Of a stretch of DNA of 64,000 nucleotides, positions 1 through 8,779 are shown piece by piece (position 1 is the first letter of the stretch; every line of letters begins with the position of its first letter). Location: assembly GCA_031363915.1 (NCBI GenBank), contig JANLVI010000012.1, positions 191,169 to 255,168 on the forward strand, in the 5' to 3' direction. Below the pieces are notes generated by a model. The model saw only the letters and a program-made list of their open reading frames with translations. It was not told the DNA's origin and searched no databases. The translations under genes were made by a program, and so were the position numbers. Origin of the DNA: JANLVI01 sp031363915. GTDB taxonomy: Bacteria > Vulcanimicrobiota > Vulcanimicrobiia > Vulcanimicrobiales > Vulcanimicrobiaceae.

Positions 1-1140
1 GATCGTCGCTTGCGTGCCGGCAAATAGGACGATCGTCGAAATTACTGCGGCGACAAAGCCAAGCCGGCGCGCACCCGGTCGACGAAGCGCAGCATAAGCG
101 ATCGCGCCGACGGCGGCCGCGGTGATGACGAAATAGAAGACGTGCCCGTCCTGACGGACGAACCCGTGCTTAAATCCGCCAAACAGCGCAAAAGCAAGCG
201 CAGCTGAAAGTCCGAGATTCCCCTCGAAGGCAAGCGCAATAAGCGCCGCTGTGAGTACAGCAATTTCGGCGATGGCCAAACGGAGCTGCCCCGGTACCCC
301 CGGTATTGACATGGCGCTCGAATAATCGGCGGCTAGGGCAAGGGAAATGCGCGCAAAGTCGATGAGCGTGGGGGAGATCAGGAAGATCGAAGCGATTGCA
401 ATAGAAGCGCCGATCGCACCGAAGACCATGCGTCTCGACGTCCAAATGCATGCGGCAATACCGCAACCGAATGCGAGAGAAGCGGCTAGCAGCGTGACCG
501 GCGTCGGTCCGAACGACGCGATTGTGGCCGCCAAAAATGTCGCTACGAAGACGAGTGCGGCAGCGATCCAGCGCGACTTCTGCGTGCGCGGCGCGGCGAC
601 GAACGAACCGACGTAAAACAGAATTGCCGCGCCGCCGCAATCGATTGCGAGCGTGAATTTCGTCATAGCGGCAACGCCCGCGATCGTTCCCAAAACGAAG
701 GCGACGGCCACCGTTCGGCGCGGTGTGCGAAGAGAGCGTGCACCGAGCGCTGCGAGAAATGCAAATAGGAGAAGATAGTCATCGCCGGACGGGCTGGCAG
801 CAAGGCAGAGAAGTGCGATAGAGAGGACGACGCGCTGGGTGAGAGACATTGGGGAAAGAATTGTTGCAATTGAAGTAATTGCGTAGATGAGTGCGACGAC
901 GACGCTAAAGCGCGCAAGATCGACGATCACATCGGCCGTCGAGACGCCATTGATCAGGTAGCCGAGCGGGCCGAACGTAAAGGCGATATCGCGGCCGAAG
1001 ACGAGGTGATTCGTATGGGCGACCGAGAGCGCAAGCGACCACGCGGCATCGAGACCGGGGCGCGCATGTTGCGGGATTCGAATCGCGACGAGTGCGATGA
1101 ACATTACCGTGAGCGCGAGTAAGATCCGCCGCGCAATCAC
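1..1140 (-). CDS. Polytopic membrane protein, partial (C-terminus beyond left edge)
   Basis: I translated the minus strand by hand from a GTG at 1140; the frame stays open for 380 codons to base 1, so the gene is truncated by the window edge. The GTG overlaps the upstream gene's TGA (GTGA), implying translational coupling. The protein is strongly hydrophobic with many membrane segments, starting with an N-terminal one (ILLALTVMFIALVAI). Residues about 35-70 carry an AW-(x)n-FGRDIAFTFGPLGYL motif, which I recall from uncharacterised polytopic proteins near polysaccharide loci. It may be a GT-C-like or flippase-like envelope enzyme, but no catalytic motif identifies it. Confidence 0.75.
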   Translation of the reverse strand, partial: MIARRILLALTVMFIALVAIRIPQHARPGLDAAWSLALSVAHTNHLVFGRDIAFTFGPLGYLINGVSTADVIVDLARFSVVVALIYAITSIATILSPMSLTQRVVLSIALLCLAASPSGDDYLLLFAFLAALGARSLRTPRRTVAVAFVLGTIAGVAAMTKFTLAIDCGGAAILFYVGSFVAAPRTQKSRWIAAALVFVATFLAATIASFGPTPVTLLAASLAFGCGIAACIWTSRRMVFGAIGASIAIASIFLISPTLIDFARISLALAADYSSAMSIPGVPGQLRLAIAEIAVLTAALIALAFEGNLGLSAALAFALFGGFKHGFVRQDGHVFYFVITAAAVGAIAYAALRRPGARRLGFVAAVISTIVLFAGTQATI

Positions 1141-2438
1141 CGTCTCAGCATCCGCGGCGCGACGACGTCGAAGCGCATTGACTGCATCGATTTACGGTAG
1201 CCTCGTCGGTCGGGTGTCGTCGCGACGATCCACGCTTCGTAGGAGCCGCGCGGTAAATGAAAGTTGGTGGCGATAGAAAATCGGCGTTTACCGTCGTCAT
1301 CGAGCAATGGGTAGTCGAGCGTCTCGCGATGCGGGGGGCGCTCGGCGGTTGGTGGGCGGTTGAGGTCGATCACTTGCAAGTAAGCACCGTCGAAATCTGC
1401 GGCGTCGATCGATCCCTCGAACGATATTGCGTGACCGGATTCGAACGAGCGTTGTGCGTCATCAAACGTTGCCTCAAACGGAGTCCGGATCAGCTTTGCA
1501 AAGATCGGAAAATCATCCGTCGCCGGTACGACTGCAATCGTGTAGTCGTCCGTCAGGGGAAACCATCCCCACTTTGTTTCGCACTCGACCGTTATTCGGT
1601 ATCGTCCTTGAGAAAGTGAATCAAGTCGGACCGGGATGGTGAATCCCGAAGCTTTCGCCGCGGGGGCGGCGAGCAAAAGCGCAATATCCTCGCGGTGAGA
1701 GCCAAATTGACCCGCTACCGTCGCGCTCTTACCGATCCGAACGCGGATACGTTCGATTTGTTCTTCAGGATGGAAAATCCATCCGCGGATGACGAGTGCG
1801 GAGTTTGCGATCGCGAGAAAGTCGTAGCCATTGCGTGCATGATTTCCGAGGCGATGCAAGTCGTCGATTGCGTCGATCGAGCCACGAAGTTCGACCCGCC
1901 CTTTGTTACGAGCCTCGCGACCGAGTTCAGGGGCATCGCGGAGTTCTTCGGCGATGAAAATTGTCCGAGTCGCGAACGGATACCACGTCTCATCGTGAGG
2001 GAACTGGATGTTCGCGCTTAGGTCATACTTGCCGGCCGGTAGACCCGAGGTCGACAAGCCGACCGTAAAACCTGAATTTTCTAATCCAGCCGTGCCGAAC
2101 GCGGCCGCAATGTCTGGCCGTTTCTCTGTAAAAGAAGCAACCGTTTCCTTGCCATGAATTTCAAAGGACAGCGCCGCGCCGGCCCTAAGACGGCCGGCAT
2201 CGAGTGCCCACCCCCGGACCCGGATAGGAGCATTGGCCTGTATGACCTGGGGGGCGAGGTGCCGAACTAACCCCGGCAGCCCATCGACAAAATCGATCTC
2301 GTCGACGGAGCCTTGCGGCACGGTTTCGGCGACTTCGGCTCGGTCGAATTCTTTCACGAAATCGAGGACCACGGGGCGATGCCCCGGAAAACGGGGTAAA
2401 GAGTGGCCGAGCGCAACACGGTCGATGTTGTTTGGCAC
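1137..2438 (-). CDS. Repeat-module protein with GW/RPD/GF beta modules
   Basis: A 433-residue protein with no signal peptide or membrane segment that I can see. Two clear copies of a roughly 110-residue module are present: RGW at 75-77, RPDI at 107-110 and GF at 123-124; then RGW at 218-220, REDI at 249-252 and GF at 265-266. A third, more diverged beta segment fills 330-430. Alternating hydrophobic strands and 'LPAGKYDLSA'-type ends suggest Ig-like beta sandwiches. The same spacing occurs in the proteins at 14545-15753 and 44528-45958. It overlaps the downstream membrane protein and diverges from the GT2/Wzm/Wzt operon, so a role in surface glycan handling is plausible. Function unknown. Confidence 0.75.
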   Translation of the reverse strand: MPNNIDRVALGHSLPRFPGHRPVVLDFVKEFDRAEVAETVPQGSVDEIDFVDGLPGLVRHLAPQVIQANAPIRVRGWALDAGRLRAGAALSFEIHGKETVASFTEKRPDIAAAFGTAGLENSGFTVGLSTSGLPAGKYDLSANIQFPHDETWYPFATRTIFIAEELRDAPELGREARNKGRVELRGSIDAIDDLHRLGNHARNGYDFLAIANSALVIRGWIFHPEEQIERIRVRIGKSATVAGQFGSHREDIALLLAAPAAKASGFTIPVRLDSLSQGRYRITVECETKWGWFPLTDDYTIAVVPATDDFPIFAKLIRTPFEATFDDAQRSFESGHAISFEGSIDAADFDGAYLQVIDLNRPPTAERPPHRETLDYPLLDDDGKRRFSIATNFHLPRGSYEAWIVATTPDRRGYRKSMQSMRFDVVAPRMLRR

Positions 2439-2648
2439 CGGTTCGCAAAATCATGTCGTCTTAATCCAATGGGGGGTCGGCGACGGAGGCTCCTTCGCCG
2501 ATGCCGCGTATTTGAGCCTAATGTCCCGTGCATCGAACCTATCTGAGATGGCCCCGAGCCGTCTTTCGTTTCGGAGTCATAAGGAACCGTCTATATTGAC
2601 TCGCATCAGTCCCCAGTACGGCGCGAACCTGCTCGGAGGCCTTCAGAC
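2439..2648. promoter_or_regulatory. Divergent intergenic region (210 bp)
   Basis: This gap separates the divergently transcribed repeat protein (minus) and the export operon (plus), so it should hold both promoters. I could not identify a convincing -35/-10 pair or operator. The call rests only on gene orientation. Confidence 0.35.
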
Positions 2649-3455
2649 GTGAGGTCGACCGCTCTTGGCCCGACGCTCTCCGTCGTTATTCCGGCCCACA
2701 ACGAAGAAGGTTCGATCGAAGCAACGGTCGTCGACCTCGCTGAGAAACTCGCGGCCGAACGGATTCCATACGAAATCGTGGTCGTCGACGACCATAGTTC
2801 GGATGGCACCCGAACGCTGTTGGGGTCGTTATCGGATCGGTATCCCGGTGTGCGCTGGATCTCCAATTTGCGCCGGAACGGATTCGGCAACGCGATTCAT
2901 ACCGGGCTCGAGTCGTTTACGGGCGACGCCGTATGCATCGTCATGGCCGACGCCTCGGACGATCCAAAAGACGTCGTCGCCTACTATCGGAAAATGAACG
3001 AGGGATACGACTGCGTTTTCGGTACGCGCTTTGCGCGAAGCAGTACGGTCTTGAACTATCCGGCCCTAAAGCTCTGGTTTAACCGAGCCGCTAATCTCTT
3101 TATAGCCGGGCTCTTCGGAATTCATTACACCGACACGACGAATGCGTTTAAACTCTTCCGACGCGAAGTGATCGCCGGCGTCTCTCCTATTCTCTCGCAC
3201 CATTTCAATATAACGGTCGAACTGCCGCTCAAAGCGATCGTTCGCGGCTATACGTATGCGGTGATCCCCACCAACTGGTATAACCGCAAGAATGGCGTTT
3301 CCAAATTTAAAGTAAAGGAGATGGGGAGTCGCTATCTCTTTATCGTTTTGTACGTGTTTATCGAGAAGCTCTTTTCGCAGGGCGACTACAAAACGATCGC
3401 TGCAACGGATAAATCGAGCAGCCCGGGTGACGTTACTTCGACGGCCCGTTCGTGA
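2649..3455 (+). CDS. Family 2 glycosyltransferase (dolichol-phosphate-mannose-synthase-like)
   Basis: A 268-residue GT-A fold enzyme with a GTG start. It begins with the classic TLSVVIPAHNEEGS strand-loop, followed by EIVVVDDHSSDGT (nucleotide-binding Asp) and MADASDDP, the equivalent of the DxD metal site. The C-terminal half (NWYNRKNGVSKFKVKEMG) matches polyprenyl-phosphate hexosyltransferases. Only a short hydrophobic stretch near 240 could contact the membrane. It is likely to transfer a nucleotide-activated sugar to a lipid carrier at the cytoplasmic face. It opens the export operon; its TGA overlaps the permease GTG by four bases. The exact sugar cannot be told from sequence. Confidence 0.88.
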   Translation: MRSTALGPTLSVVIPAHNEEGSIEATVVDLAEKLAAERIPYEIVVVDDHSSDGTRTLLGSLSDRYPGVRWISNLRRNGFGNAIHTGLESFTGDAVCIVMADASDDPKDVVAYYRKMNEGYDCVFGTRFARSSTVLNYPALKLWFNRAANLFIAGLFGIHYTDTTNAFKLFRREVIAGVSPILSHHFNITVELPLKAIVRGYTYAVIPTNWYNRKNGVSKFKVKEMGSRYLFIVLYVFIEKLFSQGDYKTIAATDKSSSPGDVTSTARS

Positions 3456-4282
3456 ATCTTACCGCGCGGCGTCCGGCCGATATTCCGACGTACATCGCCA
3501 ACCTCAAACTGAAGCGCTACCGCGACCTCGTAATGATCATCGCGAGCCGAACCCTCAAGACGCGATATCGCGGTTCGGTGCTTGGCGTGTATTGGTCGCT
3601 TTCGTTACCGCTGATCATGACGGCGGTATATTCGCTGATCTTCGGGGTTAGTTTTGCGAAGGACCCCTATTATAATGGTTCGATCGTTGACTACGTTCTT
3701 GCCTGTTTCACGGGCCTTGTCGTCATTAACTTTTTTTCGGTGACAAGCACGCAGGCCTTGATGAGCATCGTCGGATCAGGGTCGCTGCTCAATAAGATTA
3801 AGATTCCGGTCAGCGTCTTTCCGATTAGCATCGTGTTCGCGAATCTCTTTCAACTGGTCGTTGGTGCTTTACCGGTTTTGCTGATCGTCTCGGTCGTGAC
3901 GTCGCACTCGCTCCTGAATGCTGCCGCGCTCTTCGTGCCCCTCATCGCGCTCGTGATGGTAACGACCGGATTTTCACTGCTCGCATCGGGCCTGTTCGTT
4001 TATTTTCGTGACGTCCCGCATCTCTACGAAGTGGTCGTCTTCATTTTATGGATCACGAGTCCGATCTTTTATCCGCCCGACGTGGTACCGGCGGTTATCC
4101 GTCCGTATATGGAACTCAACCCGCTCGTCTCGGTGATGAATAGCGTCCGCCAGATTTCGCTTAGCGGCGCGTGGCCGGACATCCATATGATGGGGCTGGC
4201 ACTCATATCGGGTGCGATCGTGCTCGTCGTCGGCGCGCTGTTCTTCCTGACGATCAAATCGGATTTTATGGACTTGGTGTAG
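3452..4282 (+). CDS. wzm: Polysaccharide ABC exporter permease (Wzm/RfbA type)
   Basis: A 276-residue ABC-2 type permease with a GTG start. The N-terminal cytoplasmic helix KTRYRGSVLGVYWSLSLPLI is a hallmark of the Wzm/KpsM/TagG family, and roughly six membrane segments follow. The late segment WITSPIFYPPDVVP is also typical of the family. It is followed within two bases by its ATPase partner, and together they would export an undecaprenyl-linked polysaccharide from cytoplasm to periplasm. Length matches family norms (about 260-280). The gene symbol is assigned by family, not by experimental evidence. Confidence 0.92.
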   Translation: MNLTARRPADIPTYIANLKLKRYRDLVMIIASRTLKTRYRGSVLGVYWSLSLPLIMTAVYSLIFGVSFAKDPYYNGSIVDYVLACFTGLVVINFFSVTSTQALMSIVGSGSLLNKIKIPVSVFPISIVFANLFQLVVGALPVLLIVSVVTSHSLLNAAALFVPLIALVMVTTGFSLLASGLFVYFRDVPHLYEVVVFILWITSPIFYPPDVVPAVIRPYMELNPLVSVMNSVRQISLSGAWPDIHMMGLALISGAIVLVVGALFFLTIKSDFMDLV

Positions 4283-4284
4283 TC

Positions 4285-5265
4285 GTGCCGGTTATTAAAG
4301 TTGAGAACGTCACGCTGCGGCGTCGCACGCAAGAAGAGCTCTCCTACGATCTCAAGCGCGTCCTTTTCTCAATCGTGGAGAACAAGTACCGACCGCCGAC
4401 CAAGCGTCGCGTATTGCATAACGTCAGTTTGCGTGTCGAACGTGGCGAAAAAATTGGGATCGTTGGGCCGAACGGTTCCGGCAAGTCGACTCTTTTGAAG
4501 CTCATCTCCGGGATTCTGCAGCCAACGACAGGTACGATCGTCGTCGATGGTCGGATAGCGCCTTTGATCGAACTCGGCGCTGGTTTCGATCAAGATCTCT
4601 CGCTCATCGACAACATCGTGTACTACGGCGTGTTGCTTGGATTTACGCGCACGGAGATGAAAGAGCGGATCGAGTCCGTTCTCGAATTTGCCGAGCTTTA
4701 CGACCACCGCAACGAGCCGTTCAAATCGCTCTCGTCCGGCATGATGGCCCGACTCGGATTTGCCATCGCGACCGATATTCGACCCGAGATTCTAATTCTC
4801 GACGAGGTGCTCTCGGTTGGCGACGAGAGTTTCCGCCGCAAATGCAACGAGCGCATCCAACGTTTTTGGGACGCGCACTCGACAATCATCGTCGTCTCGC
4901 ACGATCTTGGGTTCATCCGTGATTCATGCGAGCGCGCGATTTGGCTCCACCGCGGTGAGATAATTTTTGATGGCAAAGCGGCCGAAGGTGCAAGCCGTTA
5001 TCTGGCCTCACTCGAATCGCGGTCGGTGATTGCGGAGCGCGACGTTCTGCTCGAACGCGCGAGTGCCACGGTCGCCGGGCAAATGGTGGTACGAGGGCTG
5101 TCCGACACCCCGGAGGGCCACAAGCTCTACCTGGTTCGAGAGGGGCGGCGACATTGGGTGACCGACATTGCCGGGTACGATCGCATGGGCTTGACATGGC
5201 ACGATATCGTCCATCTGGATGATGCGGTTATTCGCGCGATCCCTGAGGGCGCGCCGCTCGCCTAA
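4285..5265 (+). CDS. wzt: Polysaccharide ABC exporter ATPase (Wzt type) with extra C-terminal module
   Basis: I place the start at GTG 4285, two bases after the permease stop, giving 326 residues; an ATG at 4171 would run deep into the permease gene. Walker A GPNGSGKST is at 61-69, the ABC signature LSSGMMARLGFA near 149-160, and Walker B EILILDEVLSVGD near 168-180. After the nucleotide-binding domain (to about 245) comes an unusual tail. Residues 266-326 contain LYLVREGRRHWV, GLTWHDIVHLDD and IPEG, resembling a small repeat found in surface-associated proteins rather than the usual Wzt beta-sandwich. In characterised Wzt proteins the C-terminal domain recognises the modified end of the glycan, so this tail may do the same. 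Confidence 0.93.
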   Translation: MPVIKVENVTLRRRTQEELSYDLKRVLFSIVENKYRPPTKRRVLHNVSLRVERGEKIGIVGPNGSGKSTLLKLISGILQPTTGTIVVDGRIAPLIELGAGFDQDLSLIDNIVYYGVLLGFTRTEMKERIESVLEFAELYDHRNEPFKSLSSGMMARLGFAIATDIRPEILILDEVLSVGDESFRRKCNERIQRFWDAHSTIIVVSHDLGFIRDSCERAIWLHRGEIIFDGKAAEGASRYLASLESRSVIAERDVLLERASATVAGQMVVRGLSDTPEGHKLYLVREGRRHWVTDIAGYDRMGLTWHDIVHLDDAVIRAIPEGAPLA

Positions 5266-5284
5266 GGCGAAGAACCCGACTGAA

Positions 5285-7429
5285 ATGGACTTAGAGACGA
5301 CGGACTCGACGCGTGATGATTCCAGTTCGGGCCGCCGATCGCACGGCGAGGATCGCTATGCGCAGCTCTCCGAGCAATTAGCGGGCCAGGTTTCAACCCT
5401 CGAACGCGAGCTGGAATATCTTCGTGCAGACTACGCCCTGCTTGGCGACGCGCTCAAAAAAGCGCACCTCTCGACAATCGTCAACGAAGTCGGGCTCTGG
5501 AAGTCGGACCTCAATCGGAAACAGCTGCTCGAACGTCTGATGAACGCGGAAGCGCACATCAGCCGCGTCCAACCGCTGCTTCGAACGATGCGCGACCGTA
5601 TCGGTCATATCGAACTGAGCAAATTCTGGAAACTCCGGAATAGTTTTTTCAATCTGAAGAAGCGCGTGGGCGTCGACGCTATCGGCGCGATGGCCTCGTT
5701 CGACATCCCGGTCGACATCGCCGAATATACGAAAACCGAGGATCCTTACTTTCTGTGGGTCCTGCAGAACGAATTACGCAAGAGCGATATCGACCGCTTG
5801 CGCGATGCGTCGGACGTGCTTGCGTACCGACCGCGTATCAGCGTCATCATGCCGACATATAATACGCCCGAATTATACTTACGTGAGGCGATCGAGTCGG
5901 TCATCACGCAAATCTATGATAATTGGGAACTCTGCATCGCTGATGATGCCTCGACCGCCCCGCACATGCGGCCGCTGCTCGAAGAGTACATGGCGATGGA
6001 CGACCGGATCAAGGTCGACTTTCGACCGAAAAACGGCCACATCGCACACGCGTCGAATTCGGCGCTCGCGCTTGCCACCGGTGAGTTCGTCGCACTCTTC
6101 GACCACGACGATATTCTGACGCCCGACGCCCTCTACGAGAACGTAAGGCTGCTAAACGGCAACCGAGATGCGGACATGATCTACTCCGATGAGGATAAGG
6201 TCGACGACCGCGGCCGGCGCTCGAACCCGTACTTCAAACCGGACTGGGCACCGGATTCATTTCTTTCGCGAAATTACGTCTCACATTTGGGCGTGTATCG
6301 ACGCTCCCTTGTCAGCGAAGTCGGCGGATTCCGGCCGGGATTTGAAGGCAGTCAAGACTACGATCTCGTGCTGCGCATCGTCGAAAAAACGAATCGTATC
6401 CACCACATCCCGCGCGTCCTCTATCATTGGCGCATCCATTCGCTCTCGGTCGCGAGCGGCGTTGGCGTCAAAAAATATGCATACGACGCGGCGATGAACG
6501 CGATCGCCGAGGCGATGCACCGGCGCGGCGAGCCCGGCCGCGTCGAAATGCTCAAGGACGATCCGGGTAACTACATCGTCCGTTACGATTTGATGCGCAA
6601 TTGGAAAGTCTCGATCGTTATCCCGACACGCGATCACGCAGACGACCTCGAACGCTGCTTAGCTTCGATTTTCGCAAAATCAACGTATCGAAATATTGAA
6701 GTGGTGATCCTCGACAACGGGAGCGTGCAACACGAGACGTCGGTGTGTTTTGCAAAGTGGCGTGCCCTCGAACCGGAACGGGTGAAGATCGTCGCGCACA
6801 ACGTGCCCTTCAATTATTCCGAAATCAATAACTACGCCGTGAAACAGTCCACCGGCGATATCGTTCTGCTACTCAATAACGACACCGAAGTCATCGCACC
6901 GCAATGGATCGAGGCGATGCTGGAGCAGGCACAGCGCCCAACGATCGGCTGCGTCGGTGCGAAGTTGCTCTACGAAGACGGGACGATCCAACACGCCGGC
7001 GTGGTGATGCGCATCGGCGGTGGGGCCGGCCACAGCCACCGCTTTTATCAGGGGGATGCGCCCGGCTATTACCACATTATCAAGACGGTAAATAATTATA
7101 CCGCCGTTACCGCGGCCTGTTTGATGATCCGGCGTGAGGTTTGGGATCAAATCGGGGGACTCGACGAGCAACTCACGGTCGCATTCAATGACGTAGATTT
7201 CTGTCTGCGCGTGCGCGAGGCCGGTTATCTCAACGTCTACGTTCCGCACGCAGAACTCTACCATTACGAGTCCAAGAGTCGCGGTTTCGACGATACTCCG
7301 GCCAAGATCGCGCGCAGCATCGGCGAGCAGCAGTACATGCAAAAGCGCTGGAACGCCTCCTCAACGGACGACCCGTTTTATAGTCCGCACCTCTCGCTTA
7401 CAAGTGAGGATTACGCGATCCGCCTATGA
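5285..7429 (+). CDS. Double family 2 glycosyltransferase with N-terminal coiled coil
   Basis: I prefer ATG 5285 (714 residues) because the earlier ATG at 5219 lies inside the ATPase gene. Residues about 25-120 form a charged coiled coil (LERELEYLRADYALL). Two GT2 domains follow: the first with RISVIMPTYNTPELYL, CIADDAST and LFDHDDIL; the second with VSIVIPTRDHADDLERC, ILDNGS and LLNNDTEVIAP, ending in the rhamnosyltransferase-like NDVDFCLRVREAGY and HYESKSRG. Two active sites in one chain are common in enzymes that polymerise O-antigen or rhamnan backbones. The stop overlaps the rmlD ATG (ATGA), linking it to dTDP-rhamnose supply. Donor specificity is inferred only. Confidence 0.9.
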   Translation: MDLETTDSTRDDSSSGRRSHGEDRYAQLSEQLAGQVSTLERELEYLRADYALLGDALKKAHLSTIVNEVGLWKSDLNRKQLLERLMNAEAHISRVQPLLRTMRDRIGHIELSKFWKLRNSFFNLKKRVGVDAIGAMASFDIPVDIAEYTKTEDPYFLWVLQNELRKSDIDRLRDASDVLAYRPRISVIMPTYNTPELYLREAIESVITQIYDNWELCIADDASTAPHMRPLLEEYMAMDDRIKVDFRPKNGHIAHASNSALALATGEFVALFDHDDILTPDALYENVRLLNGNRDADMIYSDEDKVDDRGRRSNPYFKPDWAPDSFLSRNYVSHLGVYRRSLVSEVGGFRPGFEGSQDYDLVLRIVEKTNRIHHIPRVLYHWRIHSLSVASGVGVKKYAYDAAMNAIAEAMHRRGEPGRVEMLKDDPGNYIVRYDLMRNWKVSIVIPTRDHADDLERCLASIFAKSTYRNIEVVILDNGSVQHETSVCFAKWRALEPERVKIVAHNVPFNYSEINNYAVKQSTGDIVLLLNNDTEVIAPQWIEAMLEQAQRPTIGCVGAKLLYEDGTIQHAGVVMRIGGGAGHSHRFYQGDAPGYYHIIKTVNNYTAVTAACLMIRREVWDQIGGLDEQLTVAFNDVDFCLRVREAGYLNVYVPHAELYHYESKSRGFDDTPAKIARSIGEQQYMQKRWNASSTDDPFYSPHLSLTSEDYAIRL

Positions 7430-8310
7430 GCGTACTCGAAAAGATCGTCGTCGTTGGTGCGGGCGGGCAGCTCGGAACTGATTTGATGAAGACGCTTGTG
7501 GAATACCGTCCCATCGCCGCAAACCGTGCCGCCTACGACTTAGGCGATCACGATGCGATGCGCGCCTTGCTCGCGCGCTACCGTCCGACACTCGTCATCA
7601 ACACCGCGGCCTACCACAATGTCGAGCACTGCGAGATCCATCCCGATCGCGCGCTGGCGATCAACGCGGTGGCGGTCGACTCGCTCGCGTCATCATGCGC
7701 GCTTGCGGGAGCGGCGTTCGCACATATTAGCACTGATTACGTGTTCGACGGCTGGACGGACCGCCCATATCGCGAAGAAGACGGCGTCAATCCGATCAGC
7801 GCCTACGGCGTCTCGAAAGCCGCCGGCGAGCAACTCGTGCGCCGCCACGGCGAGCGTCATTTCATTCTTCGTACGAGCGGACTCTACGGCCGCGCCGGAA
7901 GCAGCACCAAGGGCTATACGTTCGTCGAACGTGTACTCGGTCAAGCCGAACGCGGCGAGCCGATCCGTGTTGTGAACGACATGACGTTCTCGCCTTCATA
8001 CACGAAGGACGTCGCCGCGACGATTCGCGAGATCTTCGAGCACGGAACGTTCGGAACGTATCACGTAACGAACGAGGGTCACTGCACGTGGTTCGATTTC
8101 GCAACTGAAGCGTTCCGCCTCGCGGGCTTAAAGCCGAGAGACTTCGCGCCCGTCTCGTATCGCTCGTTCGATCAATACATCGGACGGCCAGCGTTCTCGG
8201 CGCTGGAACTCGGCGCCCTCAAGCGCGAGGGAATCGCACTGCCGCCGGATTGGAAGGCGGGGCTCGCCGCGTACATCGACGAGCGCCGCTCGGTCCCGGC
8301 GCTCGTCTAG
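7426..8310 (+). CDS. rmlD: dTDP-4-dehydrorhamnose reductase
   Basis: A 294-residue extended short-chain dehydrogenase that would reduce dTDP-4-dehydro-L-rhamnose to dTDP-L-rhamnose with NAD(P)H. The cofactor loop VGAGGQLG is at 10-17. HISTDYVFDG (100-109) is diagnostic of RmlD, and the catalytic pair is Y127/K131 in YGVSK. The C-terminal GRPAFSALE motif matches the family's RP-xxSxL substrate loop. It is the last gene of the export operon. RmlA, RmlB and RmlC are not in this window, so they must be encoded elsewhere if the pathway is complete. Convergent with the small gene ending at 8318. Confidence 0.92.
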   Translation: MSVLEKIVVVGAGGQLGTDLMKTLVEYRPIAANRAAYDLGDHDAMRALLARYRPTLVINTAAYHNVEHCEIHPDRALAINAVAVDSLASSCALAGAAFAHISTDYVFDGWTDRPYREEDGVNPISAYGVSKAAGEQLVRRHGERHFILRTSGLYGRAGSSTKGYTFVERVLGQAERGEPIRVVNDMTFSPSYTKDVAATIREIFEHGTFGTYHVTNEGHCTWFDFATEAFRLAGLKPRDFAPVSYRSFDQYIGRPAFSALELGALKREGIALPPDWKAGLAAYIDERRSVPALV

Positions 8311-8317
8311 CGAACGC

Positions 8318-8725
8318 CTAAAACGTCTTCACTTTCGCAAGGCCGCTCGCGTGGAAGATTTCCTCGACTTTTGCGAGTGTCTCGGGTTTGGCGAAGAAGG
8401 CGACGACGCTGCGGCCGGCTTCGAGCGCTTCGACGTAATTTTCAACTTCGGTATCGGGGATTTCGAGGTCGCCTAGGCGGTCGCTGAGATTTTCGTTGCG
8501 GAAAAATTCGAGTCCGCCGCCCGAGGAATTGATCCCTGGAACGAACCCACCGCTGCGGTCGCCCGTCATGATGCGCGGGCCGATGATGCCGCGCGAGACG
8601 CCTTGGGTCGAATCATCGGGGCCGATGAGCTGGATTGCGTCGAGCGGGATTCCCGCGTCTTTGAGGGCTGTTTCCAAAGCCATGATATTGCCGTCTTGCG
8701 AGATTCCGGTTACGACGAGTCCCAC
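8318..8725 (-). CDS. Hypothetical small protein, general-stress-protein 17M-like
   Basis: A 135-residue acidic, soluble protein. It opens MGLVVTGISQDGNIM and ends with a compact EALEAGRSVVAFFAK / VEEIFHASGLAKVKTF segment. The layout is reminiscent of the short alpha/beta domain of GSP17M/YflT-type stress proteins, where a glycine-rich middle (PGINSSGGG) links two halves. The resemblance is weak and I would not transfer a function. It lies 54 bases downstream of the aminotransferase on the same strand, possibly as the tail of the sigma-factor transcription unit. Confidence 0.7.
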   Translation of the reverse strand: MGLVVTGISQDGNIMALETALKDAGIPLDAIQLIGPDDSTQGVSRGIIGPRIMTGDRSGGFVPGINSSGGGLEFFRNENLSDRLGDLEIPDTEVENYVEALEAGRSVVAFFAKPETLAKVEEIFHASGLAKVKTF

Positions 8726-8779
8726 GTACCCTCCGAGCGCTGAGTGATCGAGTAAAAGTTGCGAAAGCGTTCGACGGCG

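Noticed and set aside
5219..5284. Earlier ATG for the double glycosyltransferase
   Set aside because: It lies within the wzt coding sequence and would add a basic leader not typical of the family; ATG 5285 is outside wzt.
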